The notes: generated by a model from the letters alone, not told the origin. A DNA stretch of 64,000 nucleotides from Marasmius tenuissimus (GCA_029532415.1 JAQOTA010000070.1:1-64000), one strand, 5' to 3'. Positions 11,511 to 24,088 are shown, counted from the stretch's first letter. A program made the numbers and translations.

Positions 11511-12561
11511 TCACCCACGCAACGCCTGAGCCTTATATATGTTCGAACACCCCTCCCAAGTCGGAAAAGCACTAATGACCCCATACAGATTCGAATACCA
11601 GTCTCCATACATTTCCGCATCATGATCAGACAGTGTCCCTAGGATACTCTCCACTTGGTATAAATCGTTTACGGCGGGTATGTGGTGGCCGGTCATTTCG
11701 AGGTGACCCCGTAGAGCACGCTCTTGGAGTCTGTCGTGTAATGGATTGGGCCTGAGCTGTTGAGATAAAACGCGTTGGTAGCGCTCGTAAATTGCTCGCC
11801 ATTTCTCTGCGTAGATGGCCTGTGGGGAAAAAGATTGAGTATTGAGACGATTCGGAGCGTTGGGGCGTTGACCGTTCTACTCACATAGATCGCAAAGATT
11901 TCACCTTCATAACCTCTCCCGTAAGTGAGCAAAGTGGCGAGTGCCGTTCGAGGGGGTCTCACGGAGAGCGTGAGGGCGCGGCGAATGAGATCGTCGAGAT
12001 GTTCTAGTGGACCATTGACGAGTGTGTGTAAGGTGCGGTAGAGAAGAATCTTAATTGCGTTGTCGTCTGACTCCAGGCAAAGTCCGCTATGGACCGGGAA
12101 ATTCATTAATGAGAAGTTCGATACGGAAGTGGTTCTACGCACTTCAGCGCGGTATCACACGCCCGCAAAGCGTGGTAGTTCTGATACCTATGGACTGCTT
12201 TATGGAGCGAGATAGCGCTGTCAACACCCAAAGAAGCGATATCCATCGGTCCAGAAGGGTGGTTATGACAGAAACGGAGAAACATATCGACGACATCGGC
12301 ATTTTCCTCGAAGGGTAAGACATCCTCGATTCGATGAGCGACAGAGTCGATAGATGGGAATGAATTGTTGAATAGCTCGAGGTGTTTCGTGTGTGTGCCA
12401 AAGAGGCCACCGTCTTTTGACTTGATGACGATGTCAATGGGAAATCCACATCCTTCAATACCTGGATTTCAATTTCAGCGTGGCAAGAGTGTTCGCAAGC
12501 AAAAAATGAGGCATGAGGCCGAAGTGTACTTACCACACGGAGGTATCCCTTGGGCCTCCAT
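11511..12561 (-). CDS. BTB/POZ-domain protein, right copy (282 aa)
   Basis: Minus-strand exons are 12561-12534, 12452-12143, 12086-11885 and 11819-11511. Exons 2 and 3 are exactly 310 and 202 bp, as in the left copy. The BTB core reads CGFPIDIVIKSKDGGLFGTH and ADVVDMFLRFCHN. The end YKAQALRG matches YKAQVSRT of the partner. The first exon ends in a PPC codon context split exactly as in the left copy. The pair is an inverted, convergent duplication, and both copies look intact. The function is unknown beyond BTB-type dimerisation or adaptor activity. Confidence 0.8.
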
Positions 12562-13333
12562 CGTGTGTTGGTAAGTGCGAGGCAGGGGTTGAAATTTGGA
12601 AGGTTGTCGGAGTTGTTGGTTCAGGAACGCTCTCTCTTATACTCATAGCGATCTATCTTCTCTTCATCTCCGAAGTCGCGCCGTTTGTGCTCTGTTTGGC
12701 TTCTGATATGAGAATCATGGAAATTCTTTGAGGAAATGAACTCAGTTCCGTACCGAATAGATTTGCGCTCACAAAGGGCCTGGGTCTGAGCAAGTAGTCC
12801 TCGGAAATTTTCCGATCAAATGTGGGCTGATATTCTGAAGACGAATGAAATGGCGCAGTTGGGTCATTGTTGTAGAGACATGAGGTGAGGTGTGCGCCGT
12901 GAGAAAAATTCCTTGGACCAGGGACCCACGTGGACCCACTTCCATATTCGGATTGAGCTGGACCCTGCCACTGGTTAGCTACAAGTTAAAGCATACCGAA
13001 TAGGTGGCCTGCACTCGACGCGCCCACCAGATGATAATCTCGAGTACGTCTAGTCCTAAATTGTCAGCTGGTTGCGGCTATTCTTGCTCTTAACCCGTTA
13101 TTTACGGCGGTACGGCGCAACGGGTCCAAGTGAGCTCAGGTGTTGACTGGTGTACAGATAATGTCCAAATAATTCTTGCCTGACTTTGGGGCACGCAACT
13201 GAAAACGGGCGCCTTGTGTCCGAGGTCGCAACCATATAATATAATCTTGACTCGTGACGTCCATGATTATTGCACTACTCACATTCATCTAAAAGATCCC
13301 ATCAAACTTTTGCTTCCTCTCCGACTTGACTGC
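12562..13333. other. Intergenic, no gene seen
   Basis: The 772-bp stretch holds the promoter of the right BTB gene (TATAAGAG on the minus strand near 12635-12642) and the 3' flank of the MDR gene. CCACGTGG occurs near 12927. No open frame of interest is seen. Confidence 0.5.
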
Positions 13334-14739
13334 TCAAGCCACCTTAATCACCACCTTCCCGACATGCTTCTGTGACTCGAGATGTTCAAAAGCCTTCACC
13401 GAGTCCTCAAATGCGAAGACTTTGTCAATGACCGGCTTAGTGATCTCCGGTCGGGAAGCTATCAACCGATTCATAGTTTTGAAACTACAATCAATGCGTG
13501 TGAGGTTTCCTAGCTACAGGGAAGAGCAAAACTAGGGACGTACGATTCAACTGATCCGATTTGAATCCCTCTCACGTTCAACTGCCTCGACATGATAGCG
13601 ATAATCAGGCTGGCGACTTGAGCTCCAGCTTCGTTCTGTTCGTGTTCAGTCCATGGAGATGGTAAGTAAAGACCGTGACCAGATACACACCATGTCAAGA
13701 AATCCAATGATACTGATAAACCCAGACCGCCTGGTGGCTTGCAACGACTTGACCAACGTTCCGGGACCACCGACTTCGATTGTGTAGTCTACACCTCGGT
13801 CGTTGGTAATTTTCAAAACTTCTTCGTGCCACTCTGGTGTTTTGACGTAGTTGATGAAATGGTGGGCTCCTAGCTTTTTCGCGATGGCGAGTTTGTCGTC
13901 CGACGAGGAGGTGACTATCACAGTCGCTCCGGAGGCTACGGCGAATTGGAGAGCGAAGCTGATTGAATGTTAGATGTGGATAAAGAGACGGGTGATAAAA
14001 CGCGTGCGTACATGGAAACACCGCCAGTGCCCTGGATGAGGACTGTATCTCCAGCTTTGATAGGGACAGGATCGGTGAGAGCGTTGTAGGCCGTTACGGC
14101 CGCGCAAGGTAGAGTAGCCCCTTCTTCATACGATAGATGTTCGGGAATCGCGACCAAGGACTAACAAAATTCGGTGGCAGTCAACTAGTTGTTTGAATAA
14201 CAGGCCTCGGGGTCAGACTCACGTATTCCTTGAAAATCTTGTATTGGGTGAGAACGCCATCTACCGCTCCCGCTCCCAGAGCACTGCTGGTGCTCTTGGC
14301 TGTAACGGGCCCATGCAAATGTTCCGGTGTGAAGTTGGCACAGACGCGATCGCCTGTTTTCCATTCGGTTACTTCGTTGCCTGTGGCCACAACTTCACCG
14401 GCCATGTCGGAGCATGCGATTAGTCCGTCCTTGGAGGGACTATGTAAAGGGGAGTCAAGACGAAATGGATTTTGAATGATAAACTAGTACGCTACCCTGG
14501 ATACATCCCTGTGGAGATTACCAGATCTCTGTAGTTGAGGGAAACGGCGTGGACCTTGACTAGGACTTCGGTGGATTTGAGAGATGGCAAGTCGACGTTC
14601 TTGAAGGCCAAGTTTTGGTAACCTGCTCCGATCTGATAGTAACAAATATGTAGATCAGTATGAGATCGTTGAGGTGACAGCAAGTAGGTTGGGTGACCTT
14701 TGGGTGGTAGGCAGCACGGGTTTGAGTGGGGAGGGTCAT
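13334..14739 (-). CDS. MDR-family NAD(P)-dependent alcohol dehydrogenase/quinone reductase
   Basis: This is a seven-exon minus-strand gene with the same intron positions as the four paralogues at 24-33 kb, starting [14 protein letters not shown]. The N-terminal GroES-like domain has [15 protein letters not shown] and the [14 protein letters not shown] segment. The Rossmann domain begins [20 protein letters not shown] and continues to GAHHFINY and [13 protein letters not shown]. The C-terminus [20 protein letters not shown] is the helix typical of COG0604. I see no Cys/His ligands of a catalytic zinc, so a zinc-independent quinone- or enone-reducing enzyme is more likely than a classical zinc ADH. 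The expected product is about 351 aa, cytosolic, and intact. TATAAAG lies about 55 bp upstream, with a CCGGT block further up. Confidence 0.88.
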
Positions 14740-15565
14740 GATTTGGGTGGAGAACTTGAAGGAATGGATAAACATACGTCTCACAAATTTCTTTATAGTT
14801 CTTTCTTCGGAACGTATCCGGGCTTGATGGCGAAGCGCCAGACTCAGGCCATACGAGATAGATGAGCTTGGATGAGTGATACAATTGAGTGTCCTTACTA
14901 ATCGTCGATAATCGACCGGTTCAGTCGGGAAAAGGCCCTGGAGGAGTCTACTTACTGTAAATGTATGAGTGACCGGCGGGTTCGCAGACGGGCATTTGAG
15001 CAAAGGGGAGTAGTTGTTATCAGCTGAGATGTTTCAAGGCGATTTGTGCATTTCCATACTGCCGCCAGTTTGCGCGCGGCAGGCTGATGGAAGGCTGACC
15101 ACAAGAACTCGATGAGGATGTCTCTAGTCATTTTTTGAGTTCATTCTGAATATTCGATGGTTTTCTGTAGTGGGCCACAATGCTGCCTGATCAGTCAGAA
15201 AGTAAGTGCTAGAACTCTGAACGATGAAGAATCTGACTTACCCTCCCGAGTGCCAACCGTCGCGGTCGGCCCGTTATATGCATGGAACTTTCACCATCTT
15301 CCGACAACTTGGCGTCTTTGGAAAAGTACTTCCCGGCTGGGCGACGGAACATGAACCTTCCTCCCAATCGCGAGCTTGTTCCATGGCCATGTACTACCAT
15401 TCAATAGCTGTCGATTCTTCCAGTTCAGACCTTGGCTCGGTTTTGTGGACTATTGGAACGATCCATTGAGTCAAAATGTTACAGACAACACGTACTCGAG
15501 GTGACAGTTAGACAGGCAAAGCAGAAATAATGGAGGAAATAGATGGTAAGCAAAACAGACGATTG
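14740..15565 (-). promoter_or_regulatory. MDR promoter and spacer to ASF1
   Basis: On the minus strand, TATAAAG lies at 14797-14791. Further upstream, 14926-14914 reads GACTGAACCGGTC, within a longer block also seen upstream of the MDR gene at 27896 (CTTTTCCCG-CTG-ACCGGT, then ATTGTATCACTCATCCA). The remainder up to the ASF1 stop shows no gene. Confidence 0.5.
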
Positions 15566-16359
15566 TTATGACGAGGGGTCCTTTGAATCTACAGCCATGG
15601 AGTCGTCTTCATTGTCGTCGGGCATGTCGTCCGCGGAGGGTACAGCAGCGGAGTTTATCGCGCCAGTAGTCAACGCTGCTGCTCCGCCAGGGCCTTTTGT
15701 TTGTGGCGTTACATCCCTAAATGGCGTTGGAACTGTCAACAAAAGGGGATCTTCCCATTTGTGCCTCGAAGTGAACGCACCATTTTATCTGAAACCTCGT
15801 AACTCTCGGCTTCTTGTTGATATCTCTTATGAGTTTGTCCACGGCAACCTTTGCCGGAGGGTTCTCTTTCATCTCCTCGTTATCGTATTCTGTGTTCTGG
15901 TAGTATCCCACCCGTACGAACTCTTGTTCCTTATAGCTGCCTGTCAAGATCAACGCGGATACACCCAGTAGGTCTTCTGGAGGGACTTTGGCGTGGTCGG
16001 GTGAGGAACCTTCGAATTCGAACACGTTAGTGCCGATGGGTACGGGGCCAACAAGACAGTCGTCGAGTTCTTGGTCGAGTTCTTCGTTGCCCGGGGATGA
16101 GACGTATATCAGCTTCCATTCGAGGTCTAATATGGGCGGGTTTGGGTGAGAAAAACGCGTGATAAGAGGGTGGAGACGGACCATCTGGGAGAGTCGCGAT
16201 ACATTCAAAGGTGACGCGAAAGTGGTACGGGTCTGAGAACCGGGCTGGGTTGTTGAGGAATTCGACGTCCTGTAAGAGACAAGTTGAACGCGTTTTTGTG
16301 AGTAAATTTGAAGAAAAATCACAAGATTGGAGACGTACACGTATAGTTACGATGGACAT
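15566..16359 (-). CDS. ASF1: Histone H3-H4 chaperone ASF1 (201 aa)
   Basis: Four minus-strand exons close in frame: 16359-16339, 16269-16182, 16126-15781 and 15716-15566. The sequence follows the ASF1 family: MSIVTIRDVEFLNNPARF, a DLEWKLIYVSS strand, LVGPVPIGTNVFEFE, LLGVSALILTGSYKEQEFVRVGYY and KPRVTRFQIKW. These make the immunoglobulin-like core that binds the H3-H4 dimer (about residues 1-155). An Ala-rich and acidic fungal tail ends the protein. The last intron uses the acceptor at 15717. An alternative acceptor 8 bp earlier would give a truncated tail, but it loses the conserved IKWD. Asf1 acts in the nucleus, in replication-coupled and independent nucleosome assembly. Confidence 0.95.
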
Positions 16360-16738
16360 GGTGTAGTGGCAAAAGGAAGGGTGAGAGCAGAGCAAAGGGC
16401 AGAACTGACGACCGGCGATTGGCCCACTGTACTGTACAGACTTCGGGCCGTGACTTGCCTGAATTGGCAAGTGTAAAGGACCACGTGGTGGGACTTGCCT
16501 CCGGATGAGCGTGATTTCGGCGGTCGCTTTTTGTTCTCAACATTGACAACGCCAACGGCTACGAATTTTCACGACTTCGTTCCAGTTCACGTTCAAACAA
16601 ACGTCTTCATCTTCATTTTTCGTTCTCCAATTTTCTGTTATTCATTTACTCGCTTGACGCTCTTATTATGTCCTTTGGCTCTCTGGCTTTCACTGGCTTT
16701 GTTTGAATAGTTCTTGTTCCGTTTGTTCTGTCTGTATC
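16360..16738. promoter_or_regulatory. Shared divergent promoter of ASF1 and the Ras-GEF gene
   Basis: The two start codons are 379 bp apart on opposite strands. A palindromic E-box, CCACGTGG, lies at 16491-16498, roughly central. A Cbf1-like bHLH protein, whose family binds CACGTG, is encoded in this window at 54709-55986. Binding is inferred. Confidence 0.5.
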
Positions 16739-19700
16739 ATGTCACAACCAATACCGGTACCAACACCAGGCCCGTCTACCTCACCAGAATCCCAATCCCA
16801 GTCATCACCGCACGGTTTACCATTCTCACCGCCGCCACAACATTCTCCATCACAATCACCTCCTCCTCCACTGTCTCCTGCGATACGCCTCCCCATTCGA
16901 GCCCCATCTGCATCGGCAGACAATTCGAGGCTCAAGTTTGTCTGGCCCGAGAACGATGAGGCAGCAAGGTCGTTTGCTGCTGGCTTCCCAGCTGAGCATG
17001 CTTCGGCTGATTTCTCGATTGCCCGTACGTTCCCACTGTGTATTTGTTATGTGACTCAGACTAACCAATTCATTCTTTCATTCGATAGCCGATGGGTCTT
17101 TCGTCGAGACGTCTTCTGGAGCAGCAGCGATGGAGTTGAAGAGAAAATACGATAGTGAACTTGGCCGTAATGCAAGCATGAAGACCCCGTATGCGATCAC
17201 TGCGTTCATCAACCAGCATGGGAGAAGAATGTTTAGGATTGGGTGAGTCTGACTCTGAATGTTATCCCAGTCTATTTCACTCACCTCTCTTCGCAGTCAT
17301 CGAGATTTGTCTGCTCCAGCGACAGCAGGGCACACAGCCGAAGACCAAATCATCAATCGTGCTTCCTCTTCATCGTCCGCCAACCCTCACGGTCCTTTCA
17401 CGTCTCTATCTACCCATGCATCATCCACAACCACATCCAACAGACGACGGTCCGGGCGGCTCAGCATGTTCCTCCGACCTCAACAAAATTCCAACGGCAG
17501 CAGTTCAACCACAACGAGACCCATGTACTACTCAACCAAGAACAAGAACAAACTCCGCAAACCTCGCTCAAATCCCGATCTACAACAGCCACTCCAAGCG
17601 ACTTCCCCTACACGACCCACAATCGGTTTACCGCCCTACGCGAGCTCCACTCTACCCGGACCGATGAAGAAAAAGTCGACTGGGGGGAGAACTCATTCGT
17701 TGAGCGTCACGGCGATTGATCAGCAACATCGACAACACCCACATCCGCATTCTCATTCACATTCTCATATCCCGTTCCAAGTTGGGTCGTTTTTGTATAC
17801 GGCACCTTCGGCGACGGCGTCCACGTCTGCGTCTGCGTCGTCATCTCAGTCTGGATTTGATACGTTGAGTCCTCCTAGGCATCCTCATCAGTCACAGTCG
17901 GGAGAGATGCAGAGGAAGGGAGACGTATTTGGGGAAGTGATGAATTGGAATTTGGCGACTGCTGGACATGGGTATGCGTATGGGAGGAATAGAGATCGAA
18001 ACAATTCGACTACTTCGTCGATGTCGATGGCTGCGACGGCTGGAGGGTCCTACATATCACCTTCGTCACTCTCCTCTTCAATATCGTCTTCGAGATCGAG
18101 TGTTGGAGTTGGAGTCGGAGAGTTTGGAGAAGTGATTCAGCCTCATGAAGGTGGTGGGAGGTCTCAGAGAAGTGGGAGCAATGCGACGGATCATTCGACC
18201 TCTTCGCCGCAGATTCAACATTCGCAGTCTTCCCAGTCCCAGTCTCAGTCCCAATCGCAAGTGATACCGAGGCCGTTTGGGAGCAACGTGACGTTTGAAC
18301 CGAGGTGGAGACCGAAACAGAAGCAACAACAACAACAACATCGGAGGGGGAGAAATTCCGTCTCAAATAACTATCGAGGGTACGGAGATGGATACGGGAC
18401 ACCTCCACCTGTACCTTCCTTGCCCTCACTACCTTTCGGTCCAGATGCAGGTCCGTCATTTAGTATCGGAGTCGGAATCGGAATTGGAACACCCACATCG
18501 AACCGCACCGAAGAACGACGACGAAAGAGCCAGAGTTGGTCTGGAGTCGGAGCGGATGCGGATTCGGACGATATGACGAATAGTGGGACGGGGCTTTCGA
18601 AAGATACGGGGTATGTCTCTGAGAGTGTTTCGGTTGATGGGGAGGAGGAAGGGAGGGAGGAGTTTGAGCTTTGGAGTGCGTACTTTGATACGCATATTCC
18701 GAGTGGTGGGCAACCGCTGTCGTCGTTTACGACTAGGTTGAATGGGGTTGGGGGGTTGGAGTTGGGTGGAAAGGAGAGGGATGGGGATTCGGAGAGTGAT
18801 GTGCCGGAGGTTCAGGTTAACGGCGATGGTGCGAGTGCTGGGGAGGTGCAAGGTGATGGGACGAATGGCAAAGGGAAAGCTCCGCAGCGAGGTCAGGATG
18901 GGGAGGAAGAATCGGATTATTCGATATTCCTACGACAGGAAGGCATGAGCTCAAGGTTACGAGCTATGCCTTCGTTGGATTCAGTGATGACCGCTCGGCA
19001 GGGACAAGGCGCGCGTCGGAGGTCTTCTTCCGAGAATCTGAACTTCCGAGTTCGACGGCGGAGAGTGGGTAAAGTGGACGAGGGAGAGGAAGCGTACGCG
19101 GACGGGGAGGACTTTGACGAGGATGATATTGAGACGCCTCCGAGGCCACCGTCGGCTATCAGGATGAGGAGACCTGACGAGGATGAGCCACCAAAGACGG
19201 ACGGGGAGAGTCAGAGTCAGAGCCAGAGTCAGAACCAGAATAGTCCAAGCCAGACCCATCAAATCCCTGCGATCCATGTCCAAAGCCACTCAATTTCCTC
19301 GTCCTCCTCCACGTTCACGTCTACTTCTACTTCCACACGTTCAGACTCGGATGGCCAATCCGTGACTATCTCTGGTGACCTACACGTCGACCATGAATTC
19401 CCCAAGACGCCTACTCCGCCTGTTGCTCCCACTGCGTCCCATCAGGTACATGTTCAACCGTTACCCAAGACGGCGATGCATACGCATTTTTCCACAGAGG
19501 TGTTTGATGTGTTGCAGACCTATCGTGGGTTACCACTTTTGGACCGGTTGGAGAAGCAAAAGTCAAAGAGGAGGGGCAGCCGGAGACGAAAGGGGAGACC
19601 TAGTGGCGCCTCTGCTTCTGCTTCGAGTGCGAGCGGCACGGAGGACGAGGATGAGGATGGGTTTGAGATGGATGGAGAGGACGGGAGAGATGTGGATGGT

Positions 19701-22700
19701 GATGTTGAGGATGAGGATGGTGCTGATGACAGTGATGATGGGGAAGACGAGTGGGTTATCCGGTTGTCGTTGGAGGACGATGAGAGTGCGGCGCCGAGGA
19801 ACGATCCCAGGTTTGTGATTTGGGGAGAGCTGCGCGACTCGAAGAATGACAATGGGGATGAGGATGATGGTATGAGGAGTTCTAGTAACGTGAGTCAGGT
19901 GGCTGGGAGTACGAGTCGGGCGAGCAGTATTAGCGTGGGTGGTGGATCTGAGAGTGTTAGTCTGCCGGGGGGCGGGAGGAGCAGAGGGGGCAGTCTGAGT
20001 AAGAGAAAGGTGAAGAAGGAGCTGAAGAAGAGGGAAAAGGAGGCGAGAAGTCGAAGTGGGTCTGGGACTGCTGGTGTTGGTGTGGATGGGATTCCGTTGC
20101 CCGGATCAAGTCAATCCTCAGACCACGGTGCAGAACCGATGCCGACTGCACCGACACCTACGAGCCAAGACGGCGGCAAGGAGAAGAAGAAACAACTATT
20201 GGCAGCAACCATCGAGAGGTGGCTCGCTCAAGTCACGAGCGAGTTCAACTATGACGAGTTGTTGGTCTTCTTCTTGACGTACCGCACCTACATCAGTCCT
20301 CTTGACCTGGCGCATCTTTTCATCTGTCGCTTCCATTGGGCCGTTTCCGATTCGGAGTATGGTGCTTCTGGGAACACGGGTCCGGAAGTGAAACGAGTCG
20401 TTCGCCTGAGGACGTTCGTCGCGTTCAAGTTCTGGCTCACCACCTTCTTCGTCATGGACTTCTTGAATAATAGGGAGCTGAGGGTGCTTCTCGCAAACTG
20501 GTTGAATGACTTCGTGAAAGACCCAATTTTGGAGAGGTATCCGGATGCATTGGTGAGCTCTCTCTTCCATCTGACTACTTGGTGCTGTCGTATTGATCAA
20601 CTGCCCGCGACAGAACATCGTGAAGAAACTCCGCAAGGTGGCCAAGGAGTGCAAACGAGCATGGGTGCCTCCGCCTCCGAAGAAGTCCCAAGCATCACCC
20701 ACGGAGGCTAAGGGGGACAACTCTAACTTGACCTCTCCATCATCCACCGCTTCTTCCCCCCTCCCTACTCCCGATGCCACCGAACCTCCCGGAAGAGAGC
20801 ATCTCCTGGGCGAACGATTTGCTGAAGCGGCGTTGGCCCTCAAGAAGAACCGCGAGCAGAAAGAACGAGACGAAGATTCTGACGTCGATCTCGATTTCGT
20901 ACCGGATCACGTAGCTGCCACCGCCGCGGGGCTTCACATTCAACTTGGCCCGACCGGGATACCGTTATCCTCGTTGTCCATTCTCCAAAGGACAGATTTA
21001 GCACCTGGACCTTCGTCACCGGATGTGGAGGCATCGATGGCGCAAGATATTTCGTATCAACCGCTTCCTCCGTTGCATGGGAATTTGTTGTCGAAAGTGA
21101 TGGGGAGACTGGGGAAGTTCAAGAGGGTCTTGAGGGACCATCGCACGATGGGAAGGATGACAACGTATGGTGGGTATGGAGGAGATGGGTCTGGGATGGC
21201 ACCAATCGGCAGTGACTTGAGGGGATATTCGGCAATCTCTATGGAAAGTTACTCCAGGCTTGCGGTAGCCGACTCTTTGAGGAGTTCCACTCCGCATGCG
21301 ACACAACAAGCTCCCGGTGTCCTTGTGAACGCTCCTTCAATCTCGACGCTGCGGAATACAGAAACACAGGCCCCCCATACTCAGTCATCTCCAGCTGTAC
21401 CAGGCGTGGAGATTAAAACCCAAGATCAAACCCAGCGCCCTGTTTCACCGACTGCTTCTCTATCTGTATCAGTGGCTGGTAATCAACCCTCCGAAGAAGG
21501 ATCTTCCACGGAAGACTCTGGCTCCTCCCAAGTCCCCTCCACTCCCCGACATCCTGACGACACAGTATCCCTCGCGTCCCGTACCTCCTCCATCTCACTC
21601 GCCCGTACGTCCTCCACCGACTCATTTGGCGTACCACTTTCAGCGACCCGGTCGTCTGCGATGTTCCCTGCCTTCCGTTCTCCCTGGCAATTCGACGTCG
21701 TCTCGCTCGATGAATTATCAGATACTTCGTCGAATGAGGATGACCCAGCTCTCCCACCTGGTCTGCCCGGAGCGCATAACTTCTTCAATCAGCATCAGAA
21801 TAGGCCCCAGAGAAGGCTTCCTACAAGGAGAGTCATGGAAGTCACTAATGATGATCGAGGGACGGTATCGTCTATGGGCATCGTTTCGAGGCATTCTCAC
21901 GCGTCCACGGCCTCTACCAGTTCTGTTGGGGGCGAAGAGGATGCTGGACAAGGACTAGGTCGGGGAATCCAGCAGTGGCAGCTGAATGAGCTGGTGGACT
22001 CGTTGACAGACGACGAGGAACCCGGGGATGTGGAGGATGCGTTGAAGAGATTGGAGGGGCATATCAACCCTGTTAAGGTATTGGAGAAGGCGAATAAGGT
22101 GGAGGGGTGGGTGAGGACTATTAGGGATAAGCTTCAGGCAGGTGATTATGACGAGGATGAGCGGCCGAGATGGATGGATGAGGACGATGACGAAGAGAAT
22201 GAACACGAGAGGGAGCAGGATACCCTGGAGGAGGTAGAAGGGGAAGAAAGTGCGGGGATTGCATTCGAACAACATACTGATGGCAATGGGAATGCGAGAG
22301 TTGGCGAAGGTACGGGTGTCGAAGCGGTTAAGACACCGGTTGGTGCCATATTCCCACCACGCGGGGCGGCCACAACGGATGCCAAACCTGCTCCAGAGGA
22401 TGTTGTTCCTATCGAGATTCTGCAGAGCAGGTTATCAGAGCTCCCATCCCTCATACCTAACCGACCCTCGATTTCGCTGCAAACCAGCCTCTCAGCGCGC
22501 CACCATTCCTTCGTCCTCGACTCTAGAGCAGACGTCCTCGCACAGTATTTTGCGGTGATTGATCGCGATTTGTTTTGCGCGCTCGGTTTTGACGAGCTAC
22601 TGGCGGGAGACTGGATGAGTTGCGACGAGATCGAAGTGTACAGTTGGAAGCAGTACATGATTGACTGCGCAAGGTGGAGAGCGGAATCCAGGTATCCTGA

Positions 22701-23559
22701 AAGGACAAGTGCGTTGGGGAACATTCGCGCGAGGTTCAATCTTGTGGCGAACTTTGCAGTCTCAGAGGTTGTACACACACATCCCAGTGACCGCGTACAG
22801 GTGTTCGTGAAACTGCTTCATGTGGCTTGGGTGAGTAACCAGGTTTCTTTTTCGAGGTGCTGCCCTGAGTATTTCATATAGCGGTCGTACCATAGGAACA
22901 ACCTGAACAACGTCGTTGCGATCATAACTGGATTGCAGAGCAAATGGGTTACGCAGGCGATGCGAAGGTCGATGTCTCGTCTATCATCGTGGGATGCCCG
23001 TATATTCCGAGACCTGAAGCTCTATATCGCCAACACCAACTGCTTCCAGTACCTCCGCGAAGCTATTGAAAGGATCATGGATGCCAAAACCATCGACCCA
23101 ACTGGCCACAGTTCCTCCGTCGTCAATGGTGCACACGCCGATCAGTCAGGAAGAAACAGAGGCAGCAGAGGAACAGCACCCTCAGCGTGTATACCTTTCA
23201 TTGGTATCTACCTCTCACAGCTCTGCCAGCACCACCAACTACCCGATCTCATCGATCCCACTGCCCCCAACGAAGCTGTTAGCATTGATCCTGTGACATC
23301 AAACCTCGAGCCCCCGGCTCATCCTGAAGTTTTCGATGCTCTCGCCCCCCTTCCATCCTCGTTACATCTGGAGCCGCTTATCAATGTGCAGAAGCAGCGG
23401 TTGATTGCAAGCGTCGTGAAGTCGTGTATAAGTGGCCAACAGTTCGCAAGTAGGGTACGGTTCTCCGCGGATAACCCGAACATTCACAAGGCTTGCTTGG
23501 AGCTTCAAGCCTCCGATTCACAAACCCTCCAACGTGTTCTACATTCCCTTCCTGGCTAG
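16739..23559 (+). CDS. Ras-family guanine nucleotide exchange factor, Lte1-like (2196 aa)
   Basis: Five exons close in frame: 16739-17024, 17089-17242, 17297-20552, 20614-22830 and 22882-23559. The first 1100 residues are mainly Ser/Gln/Pro-rich and acidic low-complexity sequence. A RasGEF N-terminal (REM) domain starts near residue 1105 (TIERWLAQVTSEFNYDELLV through MDFLNNRELRVLLANWLND). A second disordered, acidic segment of about 600 residues follows. The catalytic Cdc25-type domain is at about 1825-2196, with DVLAQYFAVIDRDLF, FNLVANFAVSEVV, KLLHVAWRSYHRNNLNNVVA and IPFIGIYLSQL. N-terminal REM and C-terminal catalytic halves split by a long linker recall yeast Lte1, which acts in mitotic exit and polarity. 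Another Ras or Rap GEF cannot be excluded. It is probably single-copy. Confidence 0.92.
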
Positions 23560-24088
23560 ACTAGCGACTAAGATATATGTTAGTTATGTGTTTGTCTTTC
23601 TCTCGGAAACTGTATGTATCTTTCCTATCTCCGCCTCCTTTTTTGACCTCTTCTACTGCTCTCAATGAGTATTTATGTACTTTTTCCCCTGATCTCACAC
23701 ACTTACGACTACTTTCATGCGCTATATATTCATGATTGTCTCACCCCTTCGTTCAAAATTCAGTGAAGCACTGTTTTCTCTTCTTTTGCTGTCCAATATA
23801 GAGTTTGTCGAGTACTTATGTTTCATTCTGTCGTCCTCCTCCTCCATCCCGGTTCTCCTTTGGTCAAATACCATTCTCCGAGTCGCATTCGTGAATCTCC
23901 TCTGTAACGACTACCCTTTGTGAAGCCCGCTCGGTAACCGGTTACCATTTACCGGTTGACCCGGTCGATCATCAGCACACTGCTCTTGGCAAACCTCGTC
24001 ATCTGCTGCCCTGTTGCCGATACGGATATTGTACATCCCGGGTGAGGACTACAAAGGTCCGTCGCCCGTGTAAGTTTCCACTAACATC
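23560..24088 (+). promoter_or_regulatory. Spacer and promoter of the frameshifted MDR gene
   Basis: A perfect 14-bp palindrome GGTAACCGGTTACC lies at 23933-23946, followed by ACCGGTTGACCCGGTCGATC at 23951-23970, the MDR promoter block. At the TATA position the sequence is TACAAAG (24050-24056), where two intact paralogues nearby have TATAAAG. No gene is seen between 23560 and 23930. Confidence 0.5.

Noticed and set aside
17259..17300. Alternative start of the Ras-GEF at the ATG at 17259
   Set aside because: This ATG lies inside an intron (17243-17296). Upstream exons join in frame and extend the protein to the ATG at 16739.
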